Below, piece after piece: positions 1 to 9,700 of a stretch of DNA of 64,000 bases. Position numbers and translations under genes: made by a program. The DNA is from CAYYMH01 sp964472785 (GTDB lineage: Bacteria; Zhuqueibacterota; Zhuqueibacteria; Thermofontimicrobiales; Thermofontimicrobiaceae). The stretch is from assembly GCA_964472785.1 (NCBI GenBank), contig CAYYMH010000014.1, positions 1-64,000 of the forward strand, in the 5' to 3' direction. The notes under the pieces are model-generated. The model was not told the DNA's origin. It did no database searches and saw only the letters and a program-made list of their open reading frames with translations. Numbering within the stretch: the stretch's first letter is position 1; each line of letters begins with the position of its first letter.

Positions 1-59
1 CCAGCTTTCCTTGAAAATGTATATTCTTTATTGAAATGAAAATCAGTGTTTATTCTTTA

Positions 60-1739
60 TTAATCTATTCTATAGGGTGAGTTCCAGTAGAATCTCGTTA
101 ATCCTTCGGAAGTCCCAAACCAGATATAATCTCCGTCTAATACGATGTGATTCGCCTGGTTGCTTGCCAAGCCGTCTTCGATTGTAAATTTACGCCACCG
201 TTTTCTCGATTTGTCATATTTCAAGACACCATCATCCGTTGCTACCCAGGCTGCTGAATCATCAACAACCAGATAGTTGACAAACGAAGACGAATAAAAC
301 CGTCTCTCCGGGACACCTCTCCAGCTTTTCGACTCCAGGTCATACACTTCAATCCCATCGGGCATCCCAAACCAAACCTCTTTATCCTCCAAAACACCGA
401 TTGCAGTAATTTCATTACTTTGCGGTCCCTCCGGATCATTTTCAAAGCCACCGGTATCAGCGACGGCATCATAAACATACACACCATATTCGGTTCCAAT
501 CCACAATAAATTATGCATAATTTCAATGTCATACACCTTCATACTTCGAATGTCTCGCTCTGCCACACCCCGTATCCGAAAATCTTTTTCGCCCATTTTT
601 CTTTTATCCAACTTACTTAGTCCTAATAATGTTGCAATCCAGACGTTATTGGAATCAGCTTCGACATCAAGTATATAATTATCGCGCAGCCCAAGTCCAG
701 TATCATAAGTTTCCCACCGATTTTCTTTTACATTATACCTCACCAATCCGTATTGCGTACCGAACCAAACAAAAGGATAATCCAGCGTCATTGATGTCAC
801 CTGATCGCTGTAAATATTATTATAAAATTCAGCCCGAAAATATTCAAAATTTTCATTTCGAGTGTCCCAAAAAGTGATTCCACTCTGATCATTATAAGAG
901 CCAATGCCGCCGATCCACAAGTTACCGTCCTCGTCAAATTCGAAGGCATTTACTTGGCTAATAAATAAGCCATAGGGAATTAATTCCAAAATTTTAATCC
1001 GCCTGTCTGCCTTTCCAACATTTAATCCCCATGAACCAACCCAGATCGTATTCCAGTTGTCAGTTGTGAAACAAGTCACTTCATAATTCTCCAAACGATG
1101 ATCCTTTATGATGCCTTTTTGATCGAAGAAATAACCGTGTTGCATAAAAAGTTCGGGCAAATCTTTAACATTGCTGACCCGCCGTCCAAACCATACGATC
1201 TCGCCATCTGATGTATATTGTCCCGAAACACGTGAAAAGGACGTCTGCTGATGATCACTTTTGAACCACAATCCGTTTTTCGATTCCAACCACACATTTT
1301 GCCGATCAAAACCAATCGAAAAAATATCATCATTGTTATTGAGACCGAAATCGTCTTTGAAAACATTTTCCCATCTCTGCCAATTTATACGATAAACACT
1401 CACGCCGTAATGAGTCGAACACCAAACGTAATTTGTGTTTTCATCATAAGCCACAGCCAAAATATAATTATCCGGTAAACCGTCACTGACAGTCCATGGT
1501 ATTTCCCAACTGTTTGAATAAAAATTATAACGTGTTATTCCGCCAGACGTACCAAAGTAGAGTAGCTCCCTGCCTTCTGCCATTGAAGTCACGTATCTGG
1601 TCATAGCATAAGTAATCCAGTCATCCGGCTCATAGTTGATATTTGTCCCCTGTCTGATAAACTGACCGGCTAATTTTGAATTAACGAGAAAGAACATGAT
1701 TAATAAAATATAAATCCGCATTATGGATGTAGTTTTCAT
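60..1739 (-). CDS. Secreted two-component-regulator-propeller (Reg_prop) protein
   Basis: Protein of about 559 residues made almost entirely of beta-propeller blades. Motifs of the type W(F/I)GT..G(L/I/V)..Y or VW.AT..GL recur every 40-50 residues, which is the signature of Reg_prop repeats. The N-terminus (MKTTSIMRIYILLIMFF) is a signal peptide, so the propeller should be periplasmic or exported. I place the start at the ATG at 1739, preceded by AGGACGA, rather than at a codon 30 bases upstream that would overlap the neighbouring gene. Reg_prop domains usually form the sensor half of hybrid histidine kinases; this protein has no kinase, Y_Y_Y or membrane-anchor domain after the propeller. 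It lies 26 bases downstream of an NtrC-type regulator on the same strand, so the two are probably cotranscribed. The fold is well supported; the ligand and role are unknown. Confidence 0.8.
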   Translation of the reverse strand: MKTTSIMRIYILLIMFFLVNSKLAGQFIRQGTNINYEPDDWITYAMTRYVTSMAEGRELLYFGTSGGITRYNFYSNSWEIPWTVSDGLPDNYILAVAYDENTNYVWCSTHYGVSVYRINWQRWENVFKDDFGLNNNDDIFSIGFDRQNVWLESKNGLWFKSDHQQTSFSRVSGQYTSDGEIVWFGRRVSNVKDLPELFMQHGYFFDQKGIIKDHRLENYEVTCFTTDNWNTIWVGSWGLNVGKADRRIKILELIPYGLFISQVNAFEFDEDGNLWIGGIGSYNDQSGITFWDTRNENFEYFRAEFYNNIYSDQVTSMTLDYPFVWFGTQYGLVRYNVKENRWETYDTGLGLRDNYILDVEADSNNVWIATLLGLSKLDKRKMGEKDFRIRGVAERDIRSMKVYDIEIMHNLLWIGTEYGVYVYDAVADTGGFENDPEGPQSNEITAIGVLEDKEVWFGMPDGIEVYDLESKSWRGVPERRFYSSSFVNYLVVDDSAAWVATDDGVLKYDKSRKRWRKFTIEDGLASNQANHIVLDGDYIWFGTSEGLTRFYWNSPYRID

Positions 1740-1765
1740 ATTCGTCCTGTTTAGATAAGTTCTGA

Positions 1766-3133
1766 TCAATTTTTAATACCATATTTTTTTAGTTTACGGT
1801 GGAGATTCGGGCGATCTGTTTTCAAACTTTTCGCCATTTTGGAGACATTCTGATCTGCTTTTAAAAATTCTCTGTGAAGCAGGCGCTTCTCATAATTTTG
1901 TAGCTGCTGCTGCAGAGACAGTTGAGACGCATTCGCTTCTTGTTCTGTTGGGATATTTTCAACATTTTTGGGAACGGTGACAGGAAGAAACCGTAGAATT
2001 TCCTGACAACCAATTTCATGGTCTTCGGACATAATGACCAAACGTTCGATAAAGTTTTTTAATTCTCGAACATTTCCGGGCCAGTCATATTCCGAAAGTG
2101 TGATAGCTGCATCATCCGTTAATTCTCTTCGTCTCTTTCCATTTTTTGCACAATAGCTGACCAAGAAATGATCTGCTAAAATTTTAATATCCGTTTTTCT
2201 CATCCGAAGTGGTGGAACAACGATCGGAATCACATTCAATCGAAAAAACAAATCTTCCCGAAATCGTCCTTTAGCGATTTCCGCGCGCAAGTCTTTATTC
2301 GTCGCCGAAATAATTCGGATATTAAATTTAATCGCCGTTGTACCTCCCACTCGCACAAACTCATTTTCCTGCAATACGCGCAGCAGCTTTGCTTGTGACT
2401 CCAAAGATAGATCACCGACCTCATCAAGCAGGAGCGTGCCACCGTCTGCTTCCTCAAACATGCCTCTCTTTTTTTTAATCGCACCGGTAAATGCGCCTTT
2501 TTCGTGTCCGAAAAGCTCACTCTCGATCAAATCTTTGGGAATAGCCGCACAATTAACTTTAACGAACGGATGTTGACTCCTTTTACTCCGCTGATGAATT
2601 TCACGCGCCACCAACTCTTTTCCTGTTCCATTTTCTCCATAAATTAAAATACGTCCATCGGACGGTGCAGCTTTTCTTATTTCATCACGAACTTGTTGCA
2701 ATCCAGCAGAGTCTCCGACCATCTTATAATCATCTTCAACCATTTTTTTTAAATCGGCAACTTCCCTGATGACCTGCTGGTGTTCCTGAATATTTTTAAC
2801 TTCTAATAAAACTTTATCCGGATTGAGCGGTTTTTCTAAAAAATTATAAGCCCCAAGTTTGGTGGCTTTTACGGCTGTCTGTAAATCCGCCTCCCCGCTT
2901 ATTATGACAACCTGTTGATCTGACCTAATATTTTTTATCTTTTCCAGCACAACCAAACCATTGGTTCCTGGTAATTTGATATCTAAAAAAATAAGATCGA
3001 AAAGTTCATCAATTGCTTGTTGCAGGCCGGACTCCCCGTCCAAACTGGTTTTTACAACATGTCCATAATCTTCAAAAAACCCTTTCAATGAGGAGCAAAT
3101 TTCCGGATCGTCATCAATGATTAAAATGCGCAT
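1766..3133 (-). CDS. Sigma-54-dependent response regulator, NtrC family
   Basis: 455 residues with three standard parts. Residues 1-120 are a receiver domain with acidic residues D8 and D9, a phospho-acceptor Asp at D51 and the conserved Lys in an EKP motif near 101. Residues about 138-365 are an AAA+ sigma-54 activator domain with Walker A GENGTGKE (166-173), the sigma-54-contacting GAFTGA loop (213-218) and Walker B LLLDEVGD (234-241). The C-terminus is a Fis-type helix-turn-helix (KMAKSLKTDRPNLHRKLKKYG). All residues needed for phosphorylation, ATP hydrolysis and sigma-54 contact are present. No histidine kinase gene is visible in the window, so its partner is elsewhere. The next gene encodes a secreted propeller protein. 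Closest in layout to NtrC/AtoC/HydG regulators; the target genes cannot be inferred. Confidence 0.93.
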   Translation of the reverse strand: MRILIIDDDPEICSSLKGFFEDYGHVVKTSLDGESGLQQAIDELFDLIFLDIKLPGTNGLVVLEKIKNIRSDQQVVIISGEADLQTAVKATKLGAYNFLEKPLNPDKVLLEVKNIQEHQQVIREVADLKKMVEDDYKMVGDSAGLQQVRDEIRKAAPSDGRILIYGENGTGKELVAREIHQRSKRSQHPFVKVNCAAIPKDLIESELFGHEKGAFTGAIKKKRGMFEEADGGTLLLDEVGDLSLESQAKLLRVLQENEFVRVGGTTAIKFNIRIISATNKDLRAEIAKGRFREDLFFRLNVIPIVVPPLRMRKTDIKILADHFLVSYCAKNGKRRRELTDDAAITLSEYDWPGNVRELKNFIERLVIMSEDHEIGCQEILRFLPVTVPKNVENIPTEQEANASQLSLQQQLQNYEKRLLHREFLKADQNVSKMAKSLKTDRPNLHRKLKKYGIKN

Positions 3134-3225
3134 TTACGTATCTCGTTCAAACGTTCTTACAGTAACTTAATTCGAAAATCCCAATTATTTAAAAGCGGGA
3201 TCAAAAATCGCCGCTTCCAGCCCGT

Positions 3226-4500
3226 TTAACTAATCACTTGAACTTCTTGATCCGATAGTTTTTCCAAATTTCTTTTGTACTTATTTGAAAACTGAATGGT
3301 TAAAAATACGTATCCGTTTTCATATTTTAAACCCAGTACATCAGCCCACTGGTAAATCGACGACAAAATTTTTTGTTTTGTTAGCGGCAATTTAATTTGA
3401 ACTTCAATATAGTTTTCATGCGCCCGCCGAATAATTTCGTCTTTCAGTTTTTGAATGAACATGTACCGTTTCGCTGATATCAAAAAGCTGTTTTCAAATT
3501 CTTGTTCCAGTTGACTTAATAACGATTTGTTTTTAACCAGATCAATTTTATTAAAAGCTGTCAATCTTGGTTTTTTATCAATCTGTAATTCTCTCATCAC
3601 CCCATGGACAATAGCCATATGGTCACGAAAGTTTTGCTGGCTGCAATCGACAACATGGAGCATGAGATCCGCTTCTTTGGATTCTTCCAGCGTGCTTTTA
3701 AAAGAAGCGACCAAATGGGGTGGCAATTTTCGAATAAATCCAATCGTGTCAATCAATACAATCTGTTCTTTCCCCAAATGCTTCAACGCGCGAACGGTTG
3801 AATCAAGGGTGGCGAACAATCTGTCTTCCACAAAAACATCCGAGCATGTAAGCGCATTCATAAGCGAACTTTTGCCAACATTAGTATAGCCCAACAATGC
3901 GACTTTAAACAATTCATCTCTTCCCTGACGTCGAATCTGACGTTGTTTGCTGATTTTTTCAAGGTCTGAAGTGAGCTTGGTAATTCGTCTTCGGATCAGC
4001 CGGCGATCAATCTCGATCTGTTTTTCACCCATGCCTCGCAATCCAATACCGACGCCGCCTGCCTGACGTGACAAATGAGGCCAAAGATTTTTTAGGCGGG
4101 GTAAAGCATATTTTAATTGCGCTAATTCGACCTGGGTTTTGGCTTCCCGCGATTTCGCTCGTCTGGTAAAAATATCCAAAATAATACCGCTGCGGTCAAT
4201 CACCCGTGTTTTGCATCTCTTTTCCAGATTTCTCACTTGCGCCGGAGATAGGTCATCATCAAAAGCAAGCAGGTCTATTTCCTTTTCACTGACAATTTCT
4301 GCCAACCGATCAACCATTCCGGAGCCAATATAATAAGCCGCGTCTAATTTGCTTTTTTCCTGAATAACACATCCCAACGTGTCTGCGCCTGCGGTATCTA
4401 ACAACAGAGTCAGTTCATCAAGATATTCTTCAACCTGTTCTCTGCTTTGCAAGGTATGCACAACACCCACTAAAAATGCTCGTTCTTTAAACAGTTTCAA
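3226..4500 (-). CDS. hflX: GTPase HflX (ribosome-associated)
   Basis: 424-residue HflX GTPase, which in other bacteria binds the 50S subunit and splits stalled or heat-damaged ribosomes. The N-terminal HflX domain (about 1-195) contains the family motif with a Gly-rich GGVGIGLRGMGEKQIE segment and the long helical linker. The G domain follows, with G1 GYTNVGKS (204-211), G3 DTIG (251-254) and G4 NKID near 313. The start is TTG, preceded by AAGGAAAG at good distance; there is no in-frame ATG before the conserved N-terminus. The gene overlaps the end of the upstream BatA-like gene by 14 bases, suggesting translational coupling. Length and motif order are typical, so the identification is firm. 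Confidence 0.95.
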   Translation of the reverse strand: MKLFKERAFLVGVVHTLQSREQVEEYLDELTLLLDTAGADTLGCVIQEKSKLDAAYYIGSGMVDRLAEIVSEKEIDLLAFDDDLSPAQVRNLEKRCKTRVIDRSGIILDIFTRRAKSREAKTQVELAQLKYALPRLKNLWPHLSRQAGGVGIGLRGMGEKQIEIDRRLIRRRITKLTSDLEKISKQRQIRRQGRDELFKVALLGYTNVGKSSLMNALTCSDVFVEDRLFATLDSTVRALKHLGKEQIVLIDTIGFIRKLPPHLVASFKSTLEESKEADLMLHVVDCSQQNFRDHMAIVHGVMRELQIDKKPRLTAFNKIDLVKNKSLLSQLEQEFENSFLISAKRYMFIQKLKDEIIRRAHENYIEVQIKLPLTKQKILSSIYQWADVLGLKYENGYVFLTIQFSNKYKRNLEKLSDQEVQVIS

Positions 4501-6616
4501 AACTTTCCTTTTTGATTTGAGCTTCAGCTTTTCGACCCTGACGGCCTAAAATCATTTCCATAATTAATAGTATAACAATTATTCCCACAAAATATTTCCA
4601 TAACTCTCTTCCATATCTCGTAGTTACAATTTGTTCGATTAATTCATTGTTGTTTGTATAAGAAATCTTTTTCGCGTTACCCACGACCGATTTTAATTTG
4701 TTTTCATCGATAAATGAGAAATTCGACTCAGCCGGATCAACGTTGATAGCCCACTCCTTTATTAGCTTATCCCTGTGGAACAATTTATAGATGCCTGGCC
4801 TCTGCGTTTTATCAAATTTAATATTTAAATTTGTGCCGGTCAATGTCGGAACAACCTGAGTCATCTTTCCTTCCGGCGACTTTACACTAAAATCAATATA
4901 ATTTGTTTCTGCCGAGATCTGAGTATTAATCTCATCATCGACGAAATATCTTTGGTCTTCCTGTGACGGGGTGTTGGTTGCATAGGCAACGCATCTGTTT
5001 ATCAAGGGAACGAACAATCCCTTCAAATACATATCCGACCAATCGGGATCGATTGTTGAAGTAAAGAGTAATACCTTACCAGTTTTAAATGAATGTTCCA
5101 GCAGAAAAGGTTCTCCGTCACTAAACTCCATGATCACATCATCTTCTGGTTGTGCTGCAATTTTGGTATAGAAATAAAATTGAGGCGAGTCAACCTGTTT
5201 CTTGTTTTTTTCAAACACGCCGGAAAAAAGTGGGTGATCGAAATCAATTTGTCCCAGACTGACACTAAATTTTTTTGATCCATACTCTCCGATTGTTTCC
5301 GTAAAAAAGGGTAAACTCAATTTCTGATTTAAGTTTTCGTTATAATGCCTTAAATCAACGTTACTCCCGGGAAACACAATCAAACCGCCACCATCTTCCA
5401 CATGCTTATTCAAAGAAGATAACAGCACGCCTTCTACTTTTGGCACATTACATAAAATGATAACTTGATAATCGCGAATATTTTCACCATTCACCTGAGC
5501 TGGACTTATTTGCTCGGTGTTTACTTGCGATGTCCTATTCCTGCCGGGATTCAGTGCAAGCTGTACAAACCGACAGGCTTTTTCTTGTTCGCTTATTAAC
5601 AAGACGCGAACTACATCTGGTATGAAAAAAGTAAAATAACGCCGGTTATCATCAAACAAGTCATCATCTCCGACAAATACTGAACCAGAAATAAAGCCGG
5701 TTCTGTGCGGTACGACTCTGAACTGGGCTAATTTGGTTTCATCCGGATTAAGATTGATCGCAGCTTGTCCCGCTCTTTTCTCGTCCATAAAAAGCTGAGC
5801 CAGCCCATCTCGCATCGGTTTATTTCCAACATTTTTAATCGCTGCCTCTACTTCAACAACCTTGTCTTTCTCAAGAATTTGGTTACGCAACCGAACATCG
5901 ATAACCGCCTGATTATTCACATTTTTGTGTTGAACAGGAATAATAAAAAGTTTAATCTCTTCATTTTTTATCAGTGGCAACAGAGACTCATCTAAATCAC
6001 TAAATGCGGTTTGTTGTAAATCAGAAATAAGATAAATTTCTTTGTTAATGTTACCGCTGTTTGACAGAATCCGTTTTGCTTCAATCAACGCGGATAAGAT
6101 GTCTGCTCTACTCTGGCTTACATCAGATTGACGAATACTCGTTTGGACGGTTTGAACACGATACCGGGCGCCATCAAAGATTTTCGGGGTGCGTTCCGTT
6201 GCATACAGACCGTACAGCTCATCACCTGTTTCGAACAAATCTGTTATCGTTAATGCCGCCTTTTTTAATACATCATATGCTTGCTGACCACCTGATTTTA
6301 TGGACATGCTGAAGCTGTTATCCAAAATAATAACGGCGGATGTTTTTGCTGTCGAACCTATTCCACTAAAGTTGGTTCCTTTTAGTGTCGGTCTTGCAAA
6401 GGCAAGAATCAGGAGCAAAATGATTAAAGTTCGTAAAATCAGGAGTAAAATCTGTTTGATTCTCAATCTTTTGATTTGCTGAAATTCCAACTCCTTCAAA
6501 AACCTCAAGCTACTAAAATCTATAGTCTTTGCTTTTTGTTTCGTTAAAAAATGAATAATAATTGGAATCGCTGCAGCAACCAACCCAAACAATATGGTGG
6601 TGTTTAAAAATGTCAT
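4487..6616 (-). CDS. BatA-type membrane protein with von Willebrand A domain
   Basis: 709 residues. The N-terminus (about 1-80) is the BatA/aerotolerance membrane domain: a first hydrophobic segment, then HFLTKQKAKTIDFSSLRFLK, a basic stretch and a second membrane segment. A VWA domain follows with a MIDAS-like DNSFS motif near residue 97, where Asp and two Ser can coordinate a metal. Further on, around 340-470, is a region resembling a glutamine-amidotransferase fold (a GGGLIVFPG turn). The protein ends in a transmembrane helix (YFVGIIVILLIMEMIL) and a short charged tail. Thus most of the protein is predicted to be periplasmic between two membrane anchors. Bat proteins usually sit beside MoxR and DUF58 genes; neither is visible here. 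Instead its 3' end overlaps hflX. Function in cell-envelope stress is suggested by the family, not proven. Confidence 0.85.
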   Translation of the reverse strand: MTFLNTTILFGLVAAAIPIIIHFLTKQKAKTIDFSSLRFLKELEFQQIKRLRIKQILLLILRTLIILLLILAFARPTLKGTNFSGIGSTAKTSAVIILDNSFSMSIKSGGQQAYDVLKKAALTITDLFETGDELYGLYATERTPKIFDGARYRVQTVQTSIRQSDVSQSRADILSALIEAKRILSNSGNINKEIYLISDLQQTAFSDLDESLLPLIKNEEIKLFIIPVQHKNVNNQAVIDVRLRNQILEKDKVVEVEAAIKNVGNKPMRDGLAQLFMDEKRAGQAAINLNPDETKLAQFRVVPHRTGFISGSVFVGDDDLFDDNRRYFTFFIPDVVRVLLISEQEKACRFVQLALNPGRNRTSQVNTEQISPAQVNGENIRDYQVIILCNVPKVEGVLLSSLNKHVEDGGGLIVFPGSNVDLRHYNENLNQKLSLPFFTETIGEYGSKKFSVSLGQIDFDHPLFSGVFEKNKKQVDSPQFYFYTKIAAQPEDDVIMEFSDGEPFLLEHSFKTGKVLLFTSTIDPDWSDMYLKGLFVPLINRCVAYATNTPSQEDQRYFVDDEINTQISAETNYIDFSVKSPEGKMTQVVPTLTGTNLNIKFDKTQRPGIYKLFHRDKLIKEWAINVDPAESNFSFIDENKLKSVVGNAKKISYTNNNELIEQIVTTRYGRELWKYFVGIIVILLIMEMILGRQGRKAEAQIKKESFETV

Positions 6617-6711
6617 GAGCCCCTTCAGTTTGATTTATCATTAAAATTTATACCAGATTATTCTATGATTAGTTTCATAAAACATCCTGGCCTATCACGT
6701 CAGCAAAATAG

Positions 6712-6744
6712 AAAAATCTCAGCAAATATCACACTGAGATTTTT
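6712..6744 (-). terminator. Rho-independent terminator of the giant repeat-protein gene
   Basis: Perfect 11-bp stem (AAAAATCTCAG / CTGAGATTTTT) with an 11-base loop, starting about 30 bases past the stop codon of the 4450-residue gene. The T-rich 3' arm supplies the U-tract on the minus strand. It separates the giant gene from the BatA-like gene, which should therefore have its own promoter. Confidence 0.75.
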
Positions 6745-6774
6745 TATCTAATATGGTCGAGTAGAAAAAAGCAG

Positions 6775-9700
6775 CTATTTTAAAATGGCTACTTTTGTGG
6801 TGGCCGACTCACCATTCCCAGATTTAAAATAAATTACATAAATTCCATTTAATACTTTATGACCACGATCATTTTTTCCATCCCAAACAACATCGCCGTC
6901 ATGTGTTCCCTTTCTTCCTTCAGGGTCGCTTGCAGAGAAAGACCTTGACCAGACCAATTCTCCAACCAACGTATAAATTCGAATATCCACATCACAATCT
7001 TCTTTCAAATAATAGGTGATGGTGGTTGTCGGTTTATCAGGACTGCCGAACGGATTGGGATAATTACCGAACGACTCCTTTAAATTGTCCCCCACAATGA
7101 CAACAAATTCAGATTGCAAACTCAAACAACTTCCTGGCGTATCAGTCTGAATAATGGGAACATTTCGGGTTAAGTCCTCGTGCACAAAAACATTGGTATC
7201 GTTTTCAATGCTTATCATTAAGCTGCTGATTTGCGGTTCCTGGGAAATACTGATAATGACTTCCAAAGTATCTGCTGCATCGGGCACGACGACAAGTGAA
7301 TCTTCAAATTGAATCGTCACATTTGAACCGGTCGTAAATTCACTCACCGTACCATAAACAATTTCCGGTTGATTGAACTTTGTTGCTTTAATTTGAGAAA
7401 TAACCTGTGCCGGATTTTCAATAGGATTTCCCTTATGATCTTTAACTGTCACTTCGAATCCCGAGAGAATGATATTGTTCGTGTACCTATCCTCTTTAGG
7501 ATTTAAAACCCGTAGTCCTAAAATGGGCACATTTTGTTGTCCCTTTACAACAGTGTTCGTTGTTCTGCCCTGAATTTTCGACAACTGAACATATTTTTGA
7601 TTTGTCTCAATCGTGATGTAATTGGCTCTGTTCTCTTCAAAAAAGTGGACTTCCTGTCCGGAATTTTCGTCCCGAGGCCCGCCATCCGGGGGTACCCGAA
7701 TTTCGATTGTTGCAGCATCTTTCATAAAGCTTGGTGCCTTGATCCTCCATTGAATACTCTCTGTTCCATATGCTGTTTTCAGCAAATCATCATTTGTCTC
7801 ATAATCTTCTGGGAGTGTGATCTCCAAATTGAACGCGCCGGTATAATTCGCCTGTCCGTAATTCAGTAAGTAGGCTTGAACAACAAACTCCTGTTGCACA
7901 GAAACAACACCATCGGTTGCTTCATGTGGAGAGACAATTTCCGCGATGACTTTTGTATCTGCTCGTTTCACCACATCAACAACAATGCGAACCGTATCAC
8001 TGTAAATCATCGTCCCAATGTCATTAACATCATTCCCTCTCGTGATAATTTTTATCACCGTATTTGATATCGAATCAGGAGGGGCAACAAGCCGCCATTG
8101 AGCCGATGACTCTCCGGGTTGAATGGGATTCACATTTGGGGCAAATGAAAAGTCACCGGAATAAATCAACTCGGATTCCAAGTTTTCGACCCCGTTTGAA
8201 TTGATCTGAGCAAAGATATTAAATTCCTGATACGTAGAAATAACACTGTCTTTTGCTCCATCGGGGCTGTTTATGTCAGCGGTCATGTTTATTGAGCCCC
8301 CGAAGATCGTTGTCAACGGAACCTTGGACTGTTCATTTCCCTGCTCAATCCAGGCTATTTGATTCGTATTTTCATCCTTGGGAATTTTATTTTCAAAATA
8401 ATTCACAAACAAATTAGCCTTTGATGTCGGTATTGACGGAGCCCTTAAGTGCCACACAATAGCAGAATCAAGCTTAAATGGTTTCACTAATGTTTCTGAT
8501 GTGTCAGCGAATTCACATCCGGTTGAGCCGAAATTAATCTTTATAAAACCATCGCCATACACATCAGCGGTTCCGATATTTTTCACCTGTGCCTTTATTT
8601 CAAATTCCTGACCGACTGAGACCACACTATCCTGCGCCCCTACCGGATAGGAAATAAAAGCATCCAAAGTTAGATTTGCTCTGTTCACCGTTTTCACTTC
8701 GACTGTATCCTCAAACACGAACCGTTCCGGTGCTTCACCTGATATTAAGACTTTTATCTTGCGAAAATCATCATCCGCCCGGACTGGCGCCCGAATACCC
8801 CATCTGAGCATACCCGGCGTCTCCAAAAACAGCAGCGAATCGGCGGCAGAAACAAATTGATAAACCGGCTCTCCCTTTGGCAGCCTTAACACTGCCTTGA
8901 CGTTTTTTACATTATTGGAAAATTGGATGTCAGCATCAACAGTAAAATCCTGATACGTTGAAATGATGCGGTCTTGAGCGCCAATCGGCTGTGTTACGCT
9001 TGTTGAATAGTACATGGTTGTTGCTAATGTATTTACGACGAGCGTATCGTGCTGTTGCAGTAAAAGGGCTGCCTGGTTGTCAAGGTTCAAATCCTTCGGC
9101 GCATTTAAGATCGAAATTCGAATCGAATCACTCAGTGATTCATAACCCGGAGTCAAAATTTGCCATTGATAATTCTGACCCGGGACGAAAGAAATAACCT
9201 GATTTCCGATTAGCGTATCCTGATTCGAAACAATTTTGTAGTCTCCCGGGACAAACAACCCCATTGTTCCCGAATTATCCACCGATGCCGTACCTAAATT
9301 ATCAACAATCGTTTCGATTGTAAAAACCTGATTCGTCGTATAATTTGCGTAACCACTGACGGTATTAGCTGAAATTTTTAATTTAGCCGAATCCTGAACA
9401 GCGATTCGGGCTTTGTTGCCAAGACTGTTATCAATGTCTGCCGGTAAACCGCTATCATACTCAAAAGCAGACATAATCCGGGAAGTGAACACCTCTTCGT
9501 TAACTACAGAATTTGGGTCGGCAATAACCTGAAATTCGGCATTTTTTATTTCTCGGTATTCAATTGACTCAATGGTTAATGTGTCTTGCTGAATGAGTGA
9601 ACCGCCGTCGGTTGTCAACTGGACTTTGACATCAACAACCTGTTTTCTGCCCAGGTTTTGAACCGCCACCCTAACGACAAACGGCTGACCACTGTTTACC

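Noticed and set aside
1228..1245. GAAACACGTGAAAA resembles a parS core
   Set aside because: The left half is GAAACACGTG rather than GTTTCACGTG, so it is not palindromic like parS, and it lies inside a coding region far from the other two sites.
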